DNA of 64,000 nt. Source: Roseateles saccharophilus. GTDB lineage: Bacteria; Pseudomonadota; Gammaproteobacteria; Burkholderiales; Burkholderiaceae_C. This document shows positions 16,342-24,983 of the stretch, piece after piece. The position numbers and the translations under genes are program-made. Numbering within the stretch: the first letter of the stretch is position 1; each line of letters begins with the position of its first letter. The stretch lies in assembly GCF_004342485.1 (NCBI RefSeq), contig NZ_SMBU01000011.1:62001-126000 (forward strand). The letters run 5' to 3'. Under the pieces are notes generated by a model. The model made no database searches. It was not told where the DNA came from and saw nothing but the letters and a program-made list of their open reading frames with translations.

Positions 16342-17484
16342 ATGGCGGCGTCACGCATGCATCGGCTGTTGGACCTGTGGCTGGGCATCGAGCCCGCCCA
16401 GCGCCTGAGGCTGCGCCAGACCTCGCTGGCGATGGCGCTGATGGGCCTGTGCGCGCCACTGCTGCACTATGCCGTCAGCGTCGCCCACGATCCACGCGGC
16501 CCGCTGCTGTGGGCCTGGACGGCCGCATCGCTGGGCGGCATGGCCCTGGTCTACGCGGCCATCCGCAGCGGCTGGTCGCGGCGCTTCGCCGACCCTTCGC
16601 TGACCAGCCTGCAGATCGCCTTCGCGATCACCAGCGGGGCTGCCGGCTATGCGCTGGCCGGGCCGATGCGCGGCGCCGTGTTCCCGGTGCTGACGCTGGT
16701 CCTGATGTTCGGCATGTTCCAGCTGCGCGCGCGCAGCGCCTACGCACTGAGCCTGTTCGCGCTGACGCTGTTCGGCCTGGCGATGGCGGCGATGGCCTGG
16801 CTGCGGCCGGCGGTCTACGTGCCCGCGGTCGAATTCGGCCACTTCCTGATGCTGGCCTGCATGCTGCCTGCCGTCGCCGTGCTGACGGCGCGACTGAGCC
16901 GCATCCGCCACCGCCTGTCGCAGCAGCGCGAGGAGCTGGCCCGGGCCCTCGCGCAGCTGCAGGCCATCGCCACGCGCGACGAGCTGACCGGCCTGCCCAA
17001 CCGCCGCCAGATGCAGGCCCTGATGGACCAGGAGCTGCTGCGCTCGCGCCGCCATGGCCACGACTTCTGCATCGCGCTGCTCGACCTGGACCACTTCAAG
17101 CGCGTCAACGACCTGCACGGGCATGCGGCCGGCGACGCCGTGCTGCGCGCCTTCGCCCAGGCCGGCCAGGCCGCGCTGCGCGCCACCGACGTGCTGGCGC
17201 GCTGGGGCGGCGAAGAGTTCATCGTGCTGATGCCCGACACGGCCATGCCGCCGGCCCTGGCCGGCATGCAGAGGCTGCGCCAGCAGGTCGCCGCGCTGCG
17301 CGTCGATGTCGGCGGCGGCGAGGCGGTCGCGATCACCGTCTCCATCGGCCTGACCGGCCACCACCCCGGCGACACGCTGGCGCAGACGCTGCAGCGCGCC
17401 GACCAGCTGCTCTACCAGGCCAAGCACCAGGGGCGGGACCGCATCGGCACCGAGGCCTCCGCGGACATCGACGGGCTGGCATAG
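16342..17484 (+). CDS. Membrane diguanylate cyclase (GGDEF)
   Basis: 380 aa. About six transmembrane helices fill residues ~25-190, followed by a short coiled coil and a GGDEF domain (~210-370). The active-site motif is GGEEF (in LARWGGEEFIVL). An I-site RxxD (RATD) lies exactly five residues before GGEEF, so product inhibition is expected. The substrate motif DELTGLPNRRQ and DLDHFKRVNDLHGHAAGD are intact, so it should make c-di-GMP. The N-terminal sensor is an unassigned membrane module. It stands alone, 28 bp before an EamA transporter on the same strand. Confidence 0.9.
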   Translation: MAASRMHRLLDLWLGIEPAQRLRLRQTSLAMALMGLCAPLLHYAVSVAHDPRGPLLWAWTAASLGGMALVYAAIRSGWSRRFADPSLTSLQIAFAITSGAAGYALAGPMRGAVFPVLTLVLMFGMFQLRARSAYALSLFALTLFGLAMAAMAWLRPAVYVPAVEFGHFLMLACMLPAVAVLTARLSRIRHRLSQQREELARALAQLQAIATRDELTGLPNRRQMQALMDQELLRSRRHGHDFCIALLDLDHFKRVNDLHGHAAGDAVLRAFAQAGQAALRATDVLARWGGEEFIVLMPDTAMPPALAGMQRLRQQVAALRVDVGGGEAVAITVSIGLTGHHPGDTLAQTLQRADQLLYQAKHQGRDRIGTEASADIDGLA

Positions 17485-17512
17485 TCGGGCGCCCCGCCCT
17501 CGCCTGCCCCGC

Positions 17513-18415
17513 ATGGCCACCACGCTGCCGCCGCGCCACTTCCTGCTCGCCCTCGCCGTCGTCGCGATCTGGGGCAGCAACTTCGTCGTCATCAAGTACG
17601 CGCTGCACACGCTGCCGCCGATGACGCTGGCCGTGCTGCGCTTCAGCTTCGCGCTGGTGCCGGCCTGCTTCTTCCTGCGCCGCCCGCAGGTGGACTGGCG
17701 CAACCTGGCCGGCTATGGCGTGCTCATCGGCGTCGGCCAGTTCGGCCTGCTCTACCTGTCGATGCGCAGCCAGATCTCGCCCGGCCTGGCCTCGCTGGTC
17801 GTGCAGACCCAGGTCTTCTTCACGCTGTTGCTGGCCGTGCGCATCCGCAAGGAGCGCGTGCTGCGCACCCAGTGGCTGGGCCTCGCGCTGGCGGCCGGCG
17901 GCATCGCCGTCATCGCCGCCCATGTCGACGGCACGACGACGGCGCTGGGCGTCGGCATGGTGCTGGCCGCCGCCTTCTGCTGGGCCTGCGCCAACCTGCT
18001 GACCCAGCGCGCCGGCCGCATCGACATGCTGGCCTATGTCGTCTGGAGCAGCGCCTTCGCGGTGCCGCCGCTGCTGGTGCTGGCCCTGCTGCTCGACGGC
18101 CCCGGGCCGATGGCCGCCGGCCTGGCCGCGGCCGACCTGGGCACCTGGGCCGCGGTGCTATGGCAGTCGGTGGCCAACTCGCTGTTCGGCTACGGCGCCT
18201 GGAGCTGGCTGCTGGCCCGCCACCCGGCCGGGCGCATCGTGCCCATGGCCCTGCTGGTGCCGGTGTTCGGCATGGGCTCGGCGGCGCTGCTGCTGGGCGA
18301 GCCGCTGCCGGCCTGGAAGCTGGTCGCCGCGGCCCTGGTGCTGGCCGGCCTGGCGATCAACCTGCTCGGGCCGCGCCTGCTGGCCGCCCGGGCCGCGCAG
18401 GGCAGCGGCCGCTGA
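17513..18415 (+). CDS. EamA family transporter
   Basis: 300 aa, ten membrane helices in two EamA repeats (FLLALAVVAIWGSNFVVIKY at the start; WACANLLTQRAGRIDMLAYV at the start of repeat 2). WGSNFVVIKYAL is typical of the YdcZ/RhaT-like amino-acid or metabolite exporter group. The substrate is unknown. It ends next to the convergent TDT transporter with 1 nt between stops. Confidence 0.86.
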   Translation: MATTLPPRHFLLALAVVAIWGSNFVVIKYALHTLPPMTLAVLRFSFALVPACFFLRRPQVDWRNLAGYGVLIGVGQFGLLYLSMRSQISPGLASLVVQTQVFFTLLLAVRIRKERVLRTQWLGLALAAGGIAVIAAHVDGTTTALGVGMVLAAAFCWACANLLTQRAGRIDMLAYVVWSSAFAVPPLLVLALLLDGPGPMAAGLAAADLGTWAAVLWQSVANSLFGYGAWSWLLARHPAGRIVPMALLVPVFGMGSAALLLGEPLPAWKLVAAALVLAGLAINLLGPRLLAARAAQGSGR

Positions 18416-18416
18416 G

Positions 18417-19517
18417 TCAGCGGCGGGCCAGCCGCGCCAGTTCGGCCAGCGTGCGGCCGGCCACCAGCAGCCACAGCCCCGCCAGCAGCAGCGCCAGCGC
18501 CTGGCCCAGGCCGGCCAGCAGCGGCGAGCCCGTCGTGCGCGCCAGCGCCAGCGTGGCCAGCACATAGACGCCGAGCGGGAAGGTGAAGCCCCACCAGCCC
18601 AGGTTGAAGGGCAGCAGGCCGTCGCGCAGGTAGTGGGCCGTGAACAGCAGCGCGCAGGCCAGCCACCACAGGCCCACGCCCCAGAGCAGCAGCGCGCCGA
18701 GCACGCCGAGGTCGCGTGCCGCCGCCATCACCCCTGCCAGCGGCGTGCCCGCGAAGGCCGGCACGCCGGCTTCGCCAAGCGTGATCAGGCCCAGCGCGCC
18801 GGTGCCGATGGGGCCGAGCGTCAGCCAGCTCGTCACGCCCAGCTCGCGCCCCGGCAGCTTGTGCAGGATCAACCGCACCAGCACGACGGTCAGCACCGAG
18901 AAGGCCAGCGGCACCGACACGCCCCACAGCACATAGCCGGCGTCGACGAGACGCTGGGCCGCGGCCGGCGCCAGATGCGGCGCGATGACGGCCGCGCTCG
19001 ACGCCGCCACCTCGGGAGCGACGATGGGCAGCAGCAGGGCCGCCGTCAGCCGCTCCAGCCGGTGCTCCTGGCTGGTGAAGACCCAGTAGGGCACGCCCAC
19101 GGCCACCAGCAGCGACAAGGCCGCGTCCAGCCACCACAGCGCCTCGGCCAGCGTGTAGGCGGCCGGTGTGCGCGGGCCGGCGAACAGCACCAGGCCATTG
19201 ATCAGCGGCACCGCGCCCATCGGCAGCGCGCCGAAGAACAGCGACTGCAGCGGGTGCCTCAGCAGCTCGGCCAGCGCCTGGGGGAACAGCGTCAGCCGGG
19301 CCAGCAGCAGCGCCAGGCAGAGCGCGAAGGCGACAGCGTCGGCCCGCCATAGCGTCTCGGCCAGCGCGAGCCGGGCCGCGCCGCCCCAGGGCTGGGCCGC
19401 CAGCACCAGGGCCAGCGCGCCGGTGCCCATGGTCACGGCGAACCAGTTGGGCGTGAAGTGGCTCACCGCGCCGTGCAGCAGGCGTGCGGGCGAGGGAGCG
19501 GGCAGGACGGAGGACAT
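18417..19517 (-). CDS. TDT/SLAC1-family transporter, possible sulfite or anion exporter
   Basis: 366 aa, about ten membrane helices. Family marks are FTPNWFAVTMGTGALALVL near the N-terminus, HPLQSLFFGALPMG, and FNLGWWGFTFPLGVY near the C-terminus. These occur in tellurite-resistance/dicarboxylate (TDT) proteins including yeast sulfite exporter Ssu1. It is divergent from a LysR protein of the CysL-like group, which supports an oxyanion such as sulfite. The specificity is inferred, not shown. Confidence 0.82.
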   Translation of the reverse strand: MSSVLPAPSPARLLHGAVSHFTPNWFAVTMGTGALALVLAAQPWGGAARLALAETLWRADAVAFALCLALLLARLTLFPQALAELLRHPLQSLFFGALPMGAVPLINGLVLFAGPRTPAAYTLAEALWWLDAALSLLVAVGVPYWVFTSQEHRLERLTAALLLPIVAPEVAASSAAVIAPHLAPAAAQRLVDAGYVLWGVSVPLAFSVLTVVLVRLILHKLPGRELGVTSWLTLGPIGTGALGLITLGEAGVPAFAGTPLAGVMAAARDLGVLGALLLWGVGLWWLACALLFTAHYLRDGLLPFNLGWWGFTFPLGVYVLATLALARTTGSPLLAGLGQALALLLAGLWLLVAGRTLAELARLARR

Positions 19518-19559
19518 CGCGGGGCTCTCGGCAAACGGGATGGCGCCACTCTAGAAACC

Positions 19560-19612
19560 TGCATCGGATAAGAAAAATACATATTTAAGATCGAATCCAT
19601 ATCAACAAGGCA
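19560..19612. promoter_or_regulatory. AT-rich LysR-type operator/promoter region
   Basis: This ~50-bp AT-rich island (AATACATATTTAAGAT, GAATCCATATCAA) lies between the divergent TDT transporter and LysR genes in an otherwise very GC-rich stretch. It includes ATA/TAT half-sites fitting T-N11-A LysR boxes. It should carry both promoters and the operator; exact boxes cannot be fixed by eye. Confidence 0.5.
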
Positions 19613-19622
19613 TCTACAGGCC

Positions 19623-20519
19623 ATGAATTTCACGCATCTGGCCGCTTTCCAGGCCGTCGTCGAGACCGGCAGCGTGACGGCCGCGGCCGAGCGCCTGCAT
19701 GTCAGCCAGCCGGCGTTGACGCGCGAGATCCGCCAGCTCGAGGAGCGCCTGGGCCTGGTGCTGTTCGACCGCCTGCCACGCGGCATGCAGCCCACCGAGG
19801 CCGGCCGGCTGCTGGCCGGCTATGCCAGCCAGATCTTCCGGCTCGCCGACGCGGCCGAGACCGCGCTGACCGAACTCGGCGGCCTGGTGCGCGGCCGGCT
19901 CGCGGTGGCCGCCAGCCGCACCACCGGCGCCTATCTGCTGCCGCCCATCGTCGCGGCCTACCGGCAGCGCCATCCCGGCGTCGAGCTCAGCCTGTCGGTC
20001 TCCAACACCGAGCAGGTGCAGGCGCGGCTGCTGGCCTTCGAGGCCCAGCTCGGCCTCGTCGAGGGGCCGACGGACGCCGCCGCCTTCGAGCGCCTGGCCC
20101 TGGGCGAGGACGAGGTCGTCGCGGTCGCCGCCACCGGCCACGCGCTGGCCGGGCGCGGCCCGCTGGATGCCGCCGCGCTGGACGCCGCCGAGCTGGTGAT
20201 GCGCGAGCCCGGCTCGGGCACGCGCAGCGTCGTCGAGCAGGCCTATGCGGCCCGCGGCCTGGTGCTGCGGCCGCGGCTGACCCTGGGCAGCCCCGAGGCG
20301 ATCAAGCAGCTGCTGCGCCTGGGCGGCGCCGTGTCCTGGGTGTCGCGCCGCTCGGTGGCCGACGAGCTCGCCGCCGGCCTGCTCGTCGAGCTGCCCCTGC
20401 CGGGGCTGCAGATCCGGCGCGAGCTGGCGATGATCTGGCGCCGCGGCCAGGGCCTGAGCCCGAGCGCCCAGGCCTTTCGCGCGCTGGCGGCGCCGGCCGG
20501 GCCTATGCTGGAGGCATGA
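19623..20519 (+). CDS. LysR-family regulator, CysL-like
   Basis: 298 aa. N-terminal HTH (NFTHLAAFQAVVETGSVTAA ... LHVSQPALTREIRQLEERLG) and an effector-binding domain beginning ~residue 92. MREPGSGTRSVVEQAYAARG in the effector domain is typical of the CysL/YeiE group, which controls sulfite reduction or sulfur traffic. It is divergent from the TDT exporter, its likely target. The TGA overlaps the ATG of the next gene (ATGA). Confidence 0.86.
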   Translation: MNFTHLAAFQAVVETGSVTAAAERLHVSQPALTREIRQLEERLGLVLFDRLPRGMQPTEAGRLLAGYASQIFRLADAAETALTELGGLVRGRLAVAASRTTGAYLLPPIVAAYRQRHPGVELSLSVSNTEQVQARLLAFEAQLGLVEGPTDAAAFERLALGEDEVVAVAATGHALAGRGPLDAAALDAAELVMREPGSGTRSVVEQAYAARGLVLRPRLTLGSPEAIKQLLRLGGAVSWVSRRSVADELAAGLLVELPLPGLQIRRELAMIWRRGQGLSPSAQAFRALAAPAGPMLEA

Positions 20520-21175
20520 CGCCCCGCCGCCTGCTGCTCGCCGCCGCGCTGCTCGCGCCCCTTGCGCCCTTCCGCCCCGCCGTGGCCGCGCCGCCGGCCG
20601 TGCAGCTCCTCGTCGAGCTGCGCTGGGTGGACAGCCAGCTGCCGCCCGCCGCCCAGGCCGGCGTGCGCGACGGCGCCGTCGTCATCGGCACGGCCGGCTC
20701 GGTGTCGCCGCGCGGGCCGGGCGTGGTCACGTCCACGGCCGCCGCCGCGCCCCAGCCCGCCCAGCGCCTGCTGGTGCTGAACGGCCACCGCGCCGGCTTG
20801 CGGCTGACGACGCGCGAACCGCTGCAGTGGGTGGACGCTGTCGTCGAGATCGACCCCGCGGCCAGCGCCGCCGGCCCCGCCAGCGCGCCACGCCGCATCT
20901 ACGCCAGCCCGCGCCAGGGCGAGCGCCGCCGCACGCAGAGCTTCGTCGTCACGCCGACCTGGCCGGGCGGGCGCGCACCGGTGCGTATCGAGTTCGACAT
21001 CGACGACGGCGACAGCGCCTTCCAGTCCACGCTGGATCTGCCGATGGAGCGCTGGCAGACCGTCGCCCGCAGCGGCGGCGGCATGGCCCCGGCGCCGCGC
21101 GGCACGCTGAGCAGCGCCGACGCCGCCGGCCACCCGGAGCGCGAGCTGCAGCTGCGCGTCAGCGTTCAGCCCTGA
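20516..21175 (+). CDS. Hypothetical exported protein
   Basis: 219 aa, no recognised family. A signal peptide (MTPRRLLLAAALLAPLAPFRPAVAAPP) is followed by a beta-rich sequence with low-complexity Ala/Pro/Gly linkers. The segments QLLVELRWVD, LLVLNGHRAGLRLT, QSFVVTPTWPGGRAPVRIEFD and ERELQLRVSVQP alternate as strands. They loosely recall the N1-type strands of secretin proteins, but that is only an impression. Coupled to the LysR gene by ATGA overlap. Its 3' end overlaps the convergent PEP-mutase-family gene by 10 nt. Confidence 0.65.
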   Translation: MTPRRLLLAAALLAPLAPFRPAVAAPPAVQLLVELRWVDSQLPPAAQAGVRDGAVVIGTAGSVSPRGPGVVTSTAAAAPQPAQRLLVLNGHRAGLRLTTREPLQWVDAVVEIDPAASAAGPASAPRRIYASPRQGERRRTQSFVVTPTWPGGRAPVRIEFDIDDGDSAFQSTLDLPMERWQTVARSGGGMAPAPRGTLSSADAAGHPERELQLRVSVQP

Positions 21176-21969
21176 GGGGCGTTGGCGGCGTTCAGCGCGC
21201 CGTTGATTTCCGGATAGGGCGCGGCGCCGTCGAACAGCGCATCGCAGGCCCCCTCGGCCAGGAAGCCGGCCGCCGCCCGCTGCGCACGCCCCCAGGCTGC
21301 CTCGGCGATGGCGCTGCCGGCGCTGATGCGGCGCACGCCCAGGCGCTGCAGCTCGGCCAGGCCGGGCAGGGCCGGCCTGGCCATCACGTTCAGCGGCAGG
21401 GGCTGGCCGGCCACCAGGGCCTGGATGTCGGCCACCGCCGTCACGCCGGCCGCGAACAGACCGTCGGCACCGGCCGCGGCGTACTGGCGGGCGCGCTGGA
21501 GCGTCTCTTCGGCCTCGCGGCCGGCTGCCAGGCGCTTGAGCCAGACGTCGCAGCGCGCATTGACGAAGACGTCGACGCCGGCACGCGCCGCCGCGGCCTT
21601 GATGGCCTCGATCTTGCGGCACAGCAGCACGGGCGCGCCGCTGCCGTCCTCCAGGTTGATGCCGGCGGCGCCCGCCTCGGCCAGGCGCAGGATGTTGTCG
21701 GCCACCACCGCCGGGTCGTCGCTGTAGCCGGCCTCGCTGTCGGCGCTGAGCGGCACCCGCGCGACGCGGGCGATGCGGCGGATGGCCGCCGCGTGCTCGT
21801 CGATGGGCATCTGGTTGCCGTCGGCATAGCCCAGGGCCCAGGCCAGGCCGGCACTGGTCGTCGCCAGCGCCGGCACGCCCAGGCCCTGCACGAGGACGGC
21901 GCTGCCGGCGTCCCAGACGTTGGCGATCTTCAGCAGGCCGGGGCCCAGGTGGAGTTGGCGAAAGTTCAT
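21166..21969 (-). CDS. Isocitrate lyase/PEP mutase family protein
   Basis: 267 aa TIM barrel. Motifs are IANVWDAGSAVLVQGLGVPALATTS (N-terminal substrate loop), LSADSEAGYSDDP (metal-binding Asp/Glu), GINLEDGSG and VNARCDVWL. This matches the PEP mutase/oxaloacetate decarboxylase-like subgroup. A cysteine in NARCD sits where isocitrate lyase-type members carry other residues, so it is not isocitrate lyase itself. Likely a C-C or P-C lyase of small oxo acids. The start is at ATG 21967-21969; upstream in-frame codons lack family similarity. Confidence 0.83.
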   Translation of the reverse strand: MNFRQLHLGPGLLKIANVWDAGSAVLVQGLGVPALATTSAGLAWALGYADGNQMPIDEHAAAIRRIARVARVPLSADSEAGYSDDPAVVADNILRLAEAGAAGINLEDGSGAPVLLCRKIEAIKAAAARAGVDVFVNARCDVWLKRLAAGREAEETLQRARQYAAAGADGLFAAGVTAVADIQALVAGQPLPLNVMARPALPGLAELQRLGVRRISAGSAIAEAAWGRAQRAAAGFLAEGACDALFDGAAPYPEINGALNAANAPQG

Positions 21970-22166
21970 GGCGGTCCGCAGGTTTGGGGAGTAAGTTCGT
22001 GATGCTGCGCGAGGCCGCTGCCAGCTCCTGGCAGCATGGGCACCGGGCGCCGCGGCGGGTACATCCGCGTAACAGCCGTGAGGCGGTGCGCCAATGTGCC
22101 AAGTCTTGCCCATTCCGGGCCCGGTCTTGCGTGTAACGTCGATCCTTTGCAGCCCCGCAATCTCTC

Positions 22167-22535
22167 ATGAAACTCGCGCTGATCGCCCACGACGGCAAGA
22201 AGGACGCCATGATCGCCCTGGCCGGCGACTACCTGCCGCTGCTGCGCCGCTGCACGCTGATGGCCACCGGCACGACCGGCACGCGGCTGGCCGCGGCCCA
22301 TGGCCTCGTCATCGAGCGCATGCTCAGCGGCCCGATGGGCGGCGACCTGCAGATCGGCGCACGCCTGGCCGCGGGCGACCTGGACGGCGTCATCTTCCTG
22401 CGCGACCCGATGACGCCCCAGCCCCACGAGCCCGACATCAATGCCCTGGTGCGCGCCTGCGACGTGCACGACGTACCCTGCGCCACCAACGTCGCCACCG
22501 CGCGGCTGCTGCTGGCGCGCTGGAGCGGCGCTTGA
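22167..22535 (+). CDS. mgsA: Methylglyoxal synthase
   Basis: 122 aa, a compact version of MgsA (the E. coli protein is about 150 aa). [13 protein letters not shown] opens the fold, TGTTGTRL is the phosphate loop, [11 protein letters not shown] carries the catalytic Asp region, FLRDPM follows, and C-terminal [12 protein letters not shown] completes the signature. It converts dihydroxyacetone phosphate to methylglyoxal plus phosphate and relieves sugar-phosphate stress. The stop lies 28 bp before the GGDEF/EAL gene, which may be cotranscribed. Confidence 0.93.
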   Translation: MKLALIAHDGKKDAMIALAGDYLPLLRRCTLMATGTTGTRLAAAHGLVIERMLSGPMGGDLQIGARLAAGDLDGVIFLRDPMTPQPHEPDINALVRACDVHDVPCATNVATARLLLARWSGA

Positions 22536-22563
22536 CGCAGGCGCCACGGCGGTCCTGCGACGC

Positions 22564-24672
22564 ATGAACGCGCCGCAGGCGCCCACCCGCGGCCTGACGC
22601 GGCGGCTGCGCATCCGCACCCGGCTGGGCCTGGCCTTCGCCGTGCTGCTGCTGCTGCTGCTGGCACTCGCGGCCCAGTCGGTCCACCGGCTCAGCGGCCT
22701 GTCCGAGGCGCTGAACCGCATCGTCGACGAGCAGGCCGTCATCCGCGACTCGGTCAACGAGATCAGCCGCAACGCCGAGGCGGTCGCGCGCAAGCTGCTC
22801 GCGCTGATGAGCCCCGACGCCGAGCTGCGCGTGGCGGCCTACCCCGAGATCGCCTCGGCCAACAGCCGGCTCGACGACGCGATGCAGCGCCTGGCCCTGG
22901 TGCTGCCGCCGGGCCCGCGCCGCGAACGCCTGGACGAGGTCAGGCAGCGGCTGACGGACTACCGCGCCAGCTATGTCGGCGTGCGCGACCTGATCGAGAG
23001 CGACGACTTCCAGGCCGCGCGCGCCCAGCTCGGTGGCGACACCGAAGCGGCGCTGAGCCTGTTCGTGGGCGCCGTCCACCAGCTCGCCGCCAGCGAGGAG
23101 CGCGCCGGCATGGCCCAGGCCCGCGAGCTGCGCGACCAGATCGACGCCGACCGCACCGGCGTGCTCGCGCTGTGCCTGGGCGGCCTCGCCGCCGGTGCGC
23201 TGCTGGCCGTGGGCGTCACGCGCTCCATCGTCAACCCGCTCAAGCGCGCCGAGGACGGCGCCGAGCTGATCGCCCGGGGCCAGTACGGCCACCGCATCAC
23301 GGTCGACTCGGCCGACGAGGTGGGCCATATGGCCGGCGCGATGAACACGATGGCCGCGGCCGTGGGCGAGCGCGAGGCCGAACTGCGCCGCCTGGCCGAC
23401 GTCGACCTGCTGACCGGCCTGCCGCAGCGCGCCCGCTTCATCGCCGACGGCGACCGGCTGCTGGCCAACCTGCCCGAGCGCGAGCAGCTGGCCGTGCTGA
23501 TCTGCATCGACGTGGACCGGCTCAAGGCCGTCAACGGCGTGCTGGGCTTCGACGCCGGCGATGCGCTGCTGCGGGGCGCCGCGGCCAAGCTGCAGGTGCT
23601 GTTCGAGGGCGTGGCCGCCTACGGCCGCCTGGCCGGCGGCACCTTCGCGGCGCTGGCCCCGGTGCTGCGCCTGGAGCACGGCGTCGTGCTGGCCAACCAG
23701 CTGCGCGAGGAAGTCGAGCACAAGCTCAGCTGGCAGGGCCAGTCGCTGGACCTGTCGGTGTCGCTGGGCGTGGCCCACTGGCCCGAACATGCGGCCGACA
23801 CCGAGACCCTGCTGCGCCGCGCCGAGCAGGCCATGTTCGAGGCCAAGCGCCTGCACCAGGCAGTGGCCGTCTACAACCCCGGCGCCGAGGCCGCGCGCGC
23901 GCTGCACCTGAGCCTGCTGTCCGACCTGGCCACCGCCATCCAGCACGACCAGCTGCGCCAGTTCCTGCAGCCCAAGCGCGACATCGGGACCGGCCGCATC
24001 GTCGGCGCCGAGGCGCTGGTGCGCTGGCAGCATCCGCAGCGCGGCTGGCTGCCGCCGGGCGACTTCATCCCCTTCGCCGAGCGCAGCGGGCGCATCCGCC
24101 AGATCACCGACTGGATGCTGGCCCGCGCCGTGCGCACGCTGGCCGCCTGGGAGGCCGCCGGCCGGGCGCCGCTGACCATCGCCGTCAACATCTCGACGCT
24201 CGACATCCAGGACCGCAGCCTGCCCGCCCGCCTGGCCAGCCTGCTGGCCGAATACCGCGTCGACCCCGGCCGGCTGCAGCTGGAGGTCACCGAGACCGGC
24301 CTGATGGCCGGCGGCGCCGATCCCATCGCCGTGCTGCACGCGCTCAAGAGCTGGGGCGTGCGCCTGGCCATCGACGACTTCGGCACCGGCCAGTCCTCGC
24401 TGGCCTATCTGCAGCATCTGCCGGTGGACGAGCTGAAGATCGACCGCAGCTTCGTGCAGGACGTCGATGCCGACCCGCGCCGCCAGGCCCTGCTGAAATC
24501 CATCGTCGGCCTGGGCCAGGGCCTGGGCCTGACGGTGACGGCCGAGGGCGTCGAGAATGCGGCCGAGCAGGCCGTCATCGAGGCCTGCGGCTGCGACCAG
24601 ATCCAGGGCTATCTGCTGGCCCGGCCCATGGACCTGCCGGACTTCGAGGCCTGGCACGCCGCCACAGGCTAA
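22564..24672 (+). CDS. HAMP-GGDEF-EAL protein, probable c-di-GMP phosphodiesterase
   Basis: 702 aa. An N-terminal membrane helix (~20-40), a ~150-residue periplasmic helical sensor, a second helix (~200-225), HAMP (~225-275), a GGDEF domain (~280-440) and an EAL domain (~450-700). The cyclase motif is degenerate (AGGTFAAL in place of GGDEF), so cyclase activity is unlikely. The EAL domain keeps GAEALVRW, AVNIS, LEVTET, AIDDFGTGQSSL, LKIDRSF and AEGVEN, so phosphodiesterase activity is expected. The GGDEF-like domain may bind GTP as an allosteric module. Start at ATG 22564. Confidence 0.9.
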   Translation: MNAPQAPTRGLTRRLRIRTRLGLAFAVLLLLLLALAAQSVHRLSGLSEALNRIVDEQAVIRDSVNEISRNAEAVARKLLALMSPDAELRVAAYPEIASANSRLDDAMQRLALVLPPGPRRERLDEVRQRLTDYRASYVGVRDLIESDDFQAARAQLGGDTEAALSLFVGAVHQLAASEERAGMAQARELRDQIDADRTGVLALCLGGLAAGALLAVGVTRSIVNPLKRAEDGAELIARGQYGHRITVDSADEVGHMAGAMNTMAAAVGEREAELRRLADVDLLTGLPQRARFIADGDRLLANLPEREQLAVLICIDVDRLKAVNGVLGFDAGDALLRGAAAKLQVLFEGVAAYGRLAGGTFAALAPVLRLEHGVVLANQLREEVEHKLSWQGQSLDLSVSLGVAHWPEHAADTETLLRRAEQAMFEAKRLHQAVAVYNPGAEAARALHLSLLSDLATAIQHDQLRQFLQPKRDIGTGRIVGAEALVRWQHPQRGWLPPGDFIPFAERSGRIRQITDWMLARAVRTLAAWEAAGRAPLTIAVNISTLDIQDRSLPARLASLLAEYRVDPGRLQLEVTETGLMAGGADPIAVLHALKSWGVRLAIDDFGTGQSSLAYLQHLPVDELKIDRSFVQDVDADPRRQALLKSIVGLGQGLGLTVTAEGVENAAEQAVIEACGCDQIQGYLLARPMDLPDFEAWHAATG

Positions 24673-24730
24673 AATCACGGCTTTCCGTCGTTTTGCCCCT
24701 GCTGCGGGCTAAGTTTCTACTGGAGCCAAC

Positions 24731-24895
24731 ATGGGCAACAAGATCATCACCGAAGCGGCCGCCCGCGCCACCCCCCGCCCCACCGCCCCCAAGGGCGTCA
24801 CCTTCACGGCCGGCAAGGGCCAGAAGCGCAGCCTGGAGCGCGGCTCGCACACCCGCTCGAAGAAGAACCCGGGCAAGCGCCCGCATTCGGGTTGA
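24731..24895 (+). CDS. Small basic hypothetical protein
   Basis: 54 aa. The composition is very basic (Lys/Arg clusters in GQKRSLERGSHTRSKKNPGK) with no hydrophobic segment; the N-terminus is MGNKIITEAAARATPRP. Support for a real gene: a GGAG ribosome site 6 nt before the ATG, a clean end, and a strong Rho-independent terminator ~35 bp later. A nucleic-acid- or ribosome-associated role is suggested only by charge. No family recognised. Confidence 0.6.
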   Translation: MGNKIITEAAARATPRPTAPKGVTFTAGKGQKRSLERGSHTRSKKNPGKRPHSG

Positions 24896-24928
24896 TCATC
24901 GGGCCAGGCGCCTGAAGATCCTCAGCAC

Positions 24929-24960
24929 ACAGGCCCCGCGGGGCCTGTTTGTTTTTGTTG
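24929..24960 (+). terminator. Rho-independent terminator
   Basis: ACAGGCCCCG/CGGGGCCTGT forms a near-perfect GC-rich stem (24929-24948), followed by TTTGTTTTTG. It ends the transcript of the 54-aa basic protein, and possibly that of the upstream GGDEF/EAL gene. Confidence 0.85.
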
Positions 24961-24983
24961 TCGGCTAAGTCCTGACCCAACAA

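Noticed and set aside
20516-21175. Secretin-like N-domain in the hypothetical exported protein
   Set aside because: Only a vague strand pattern similarity; no secretin core or pilot motifs, so left as hypothetical.
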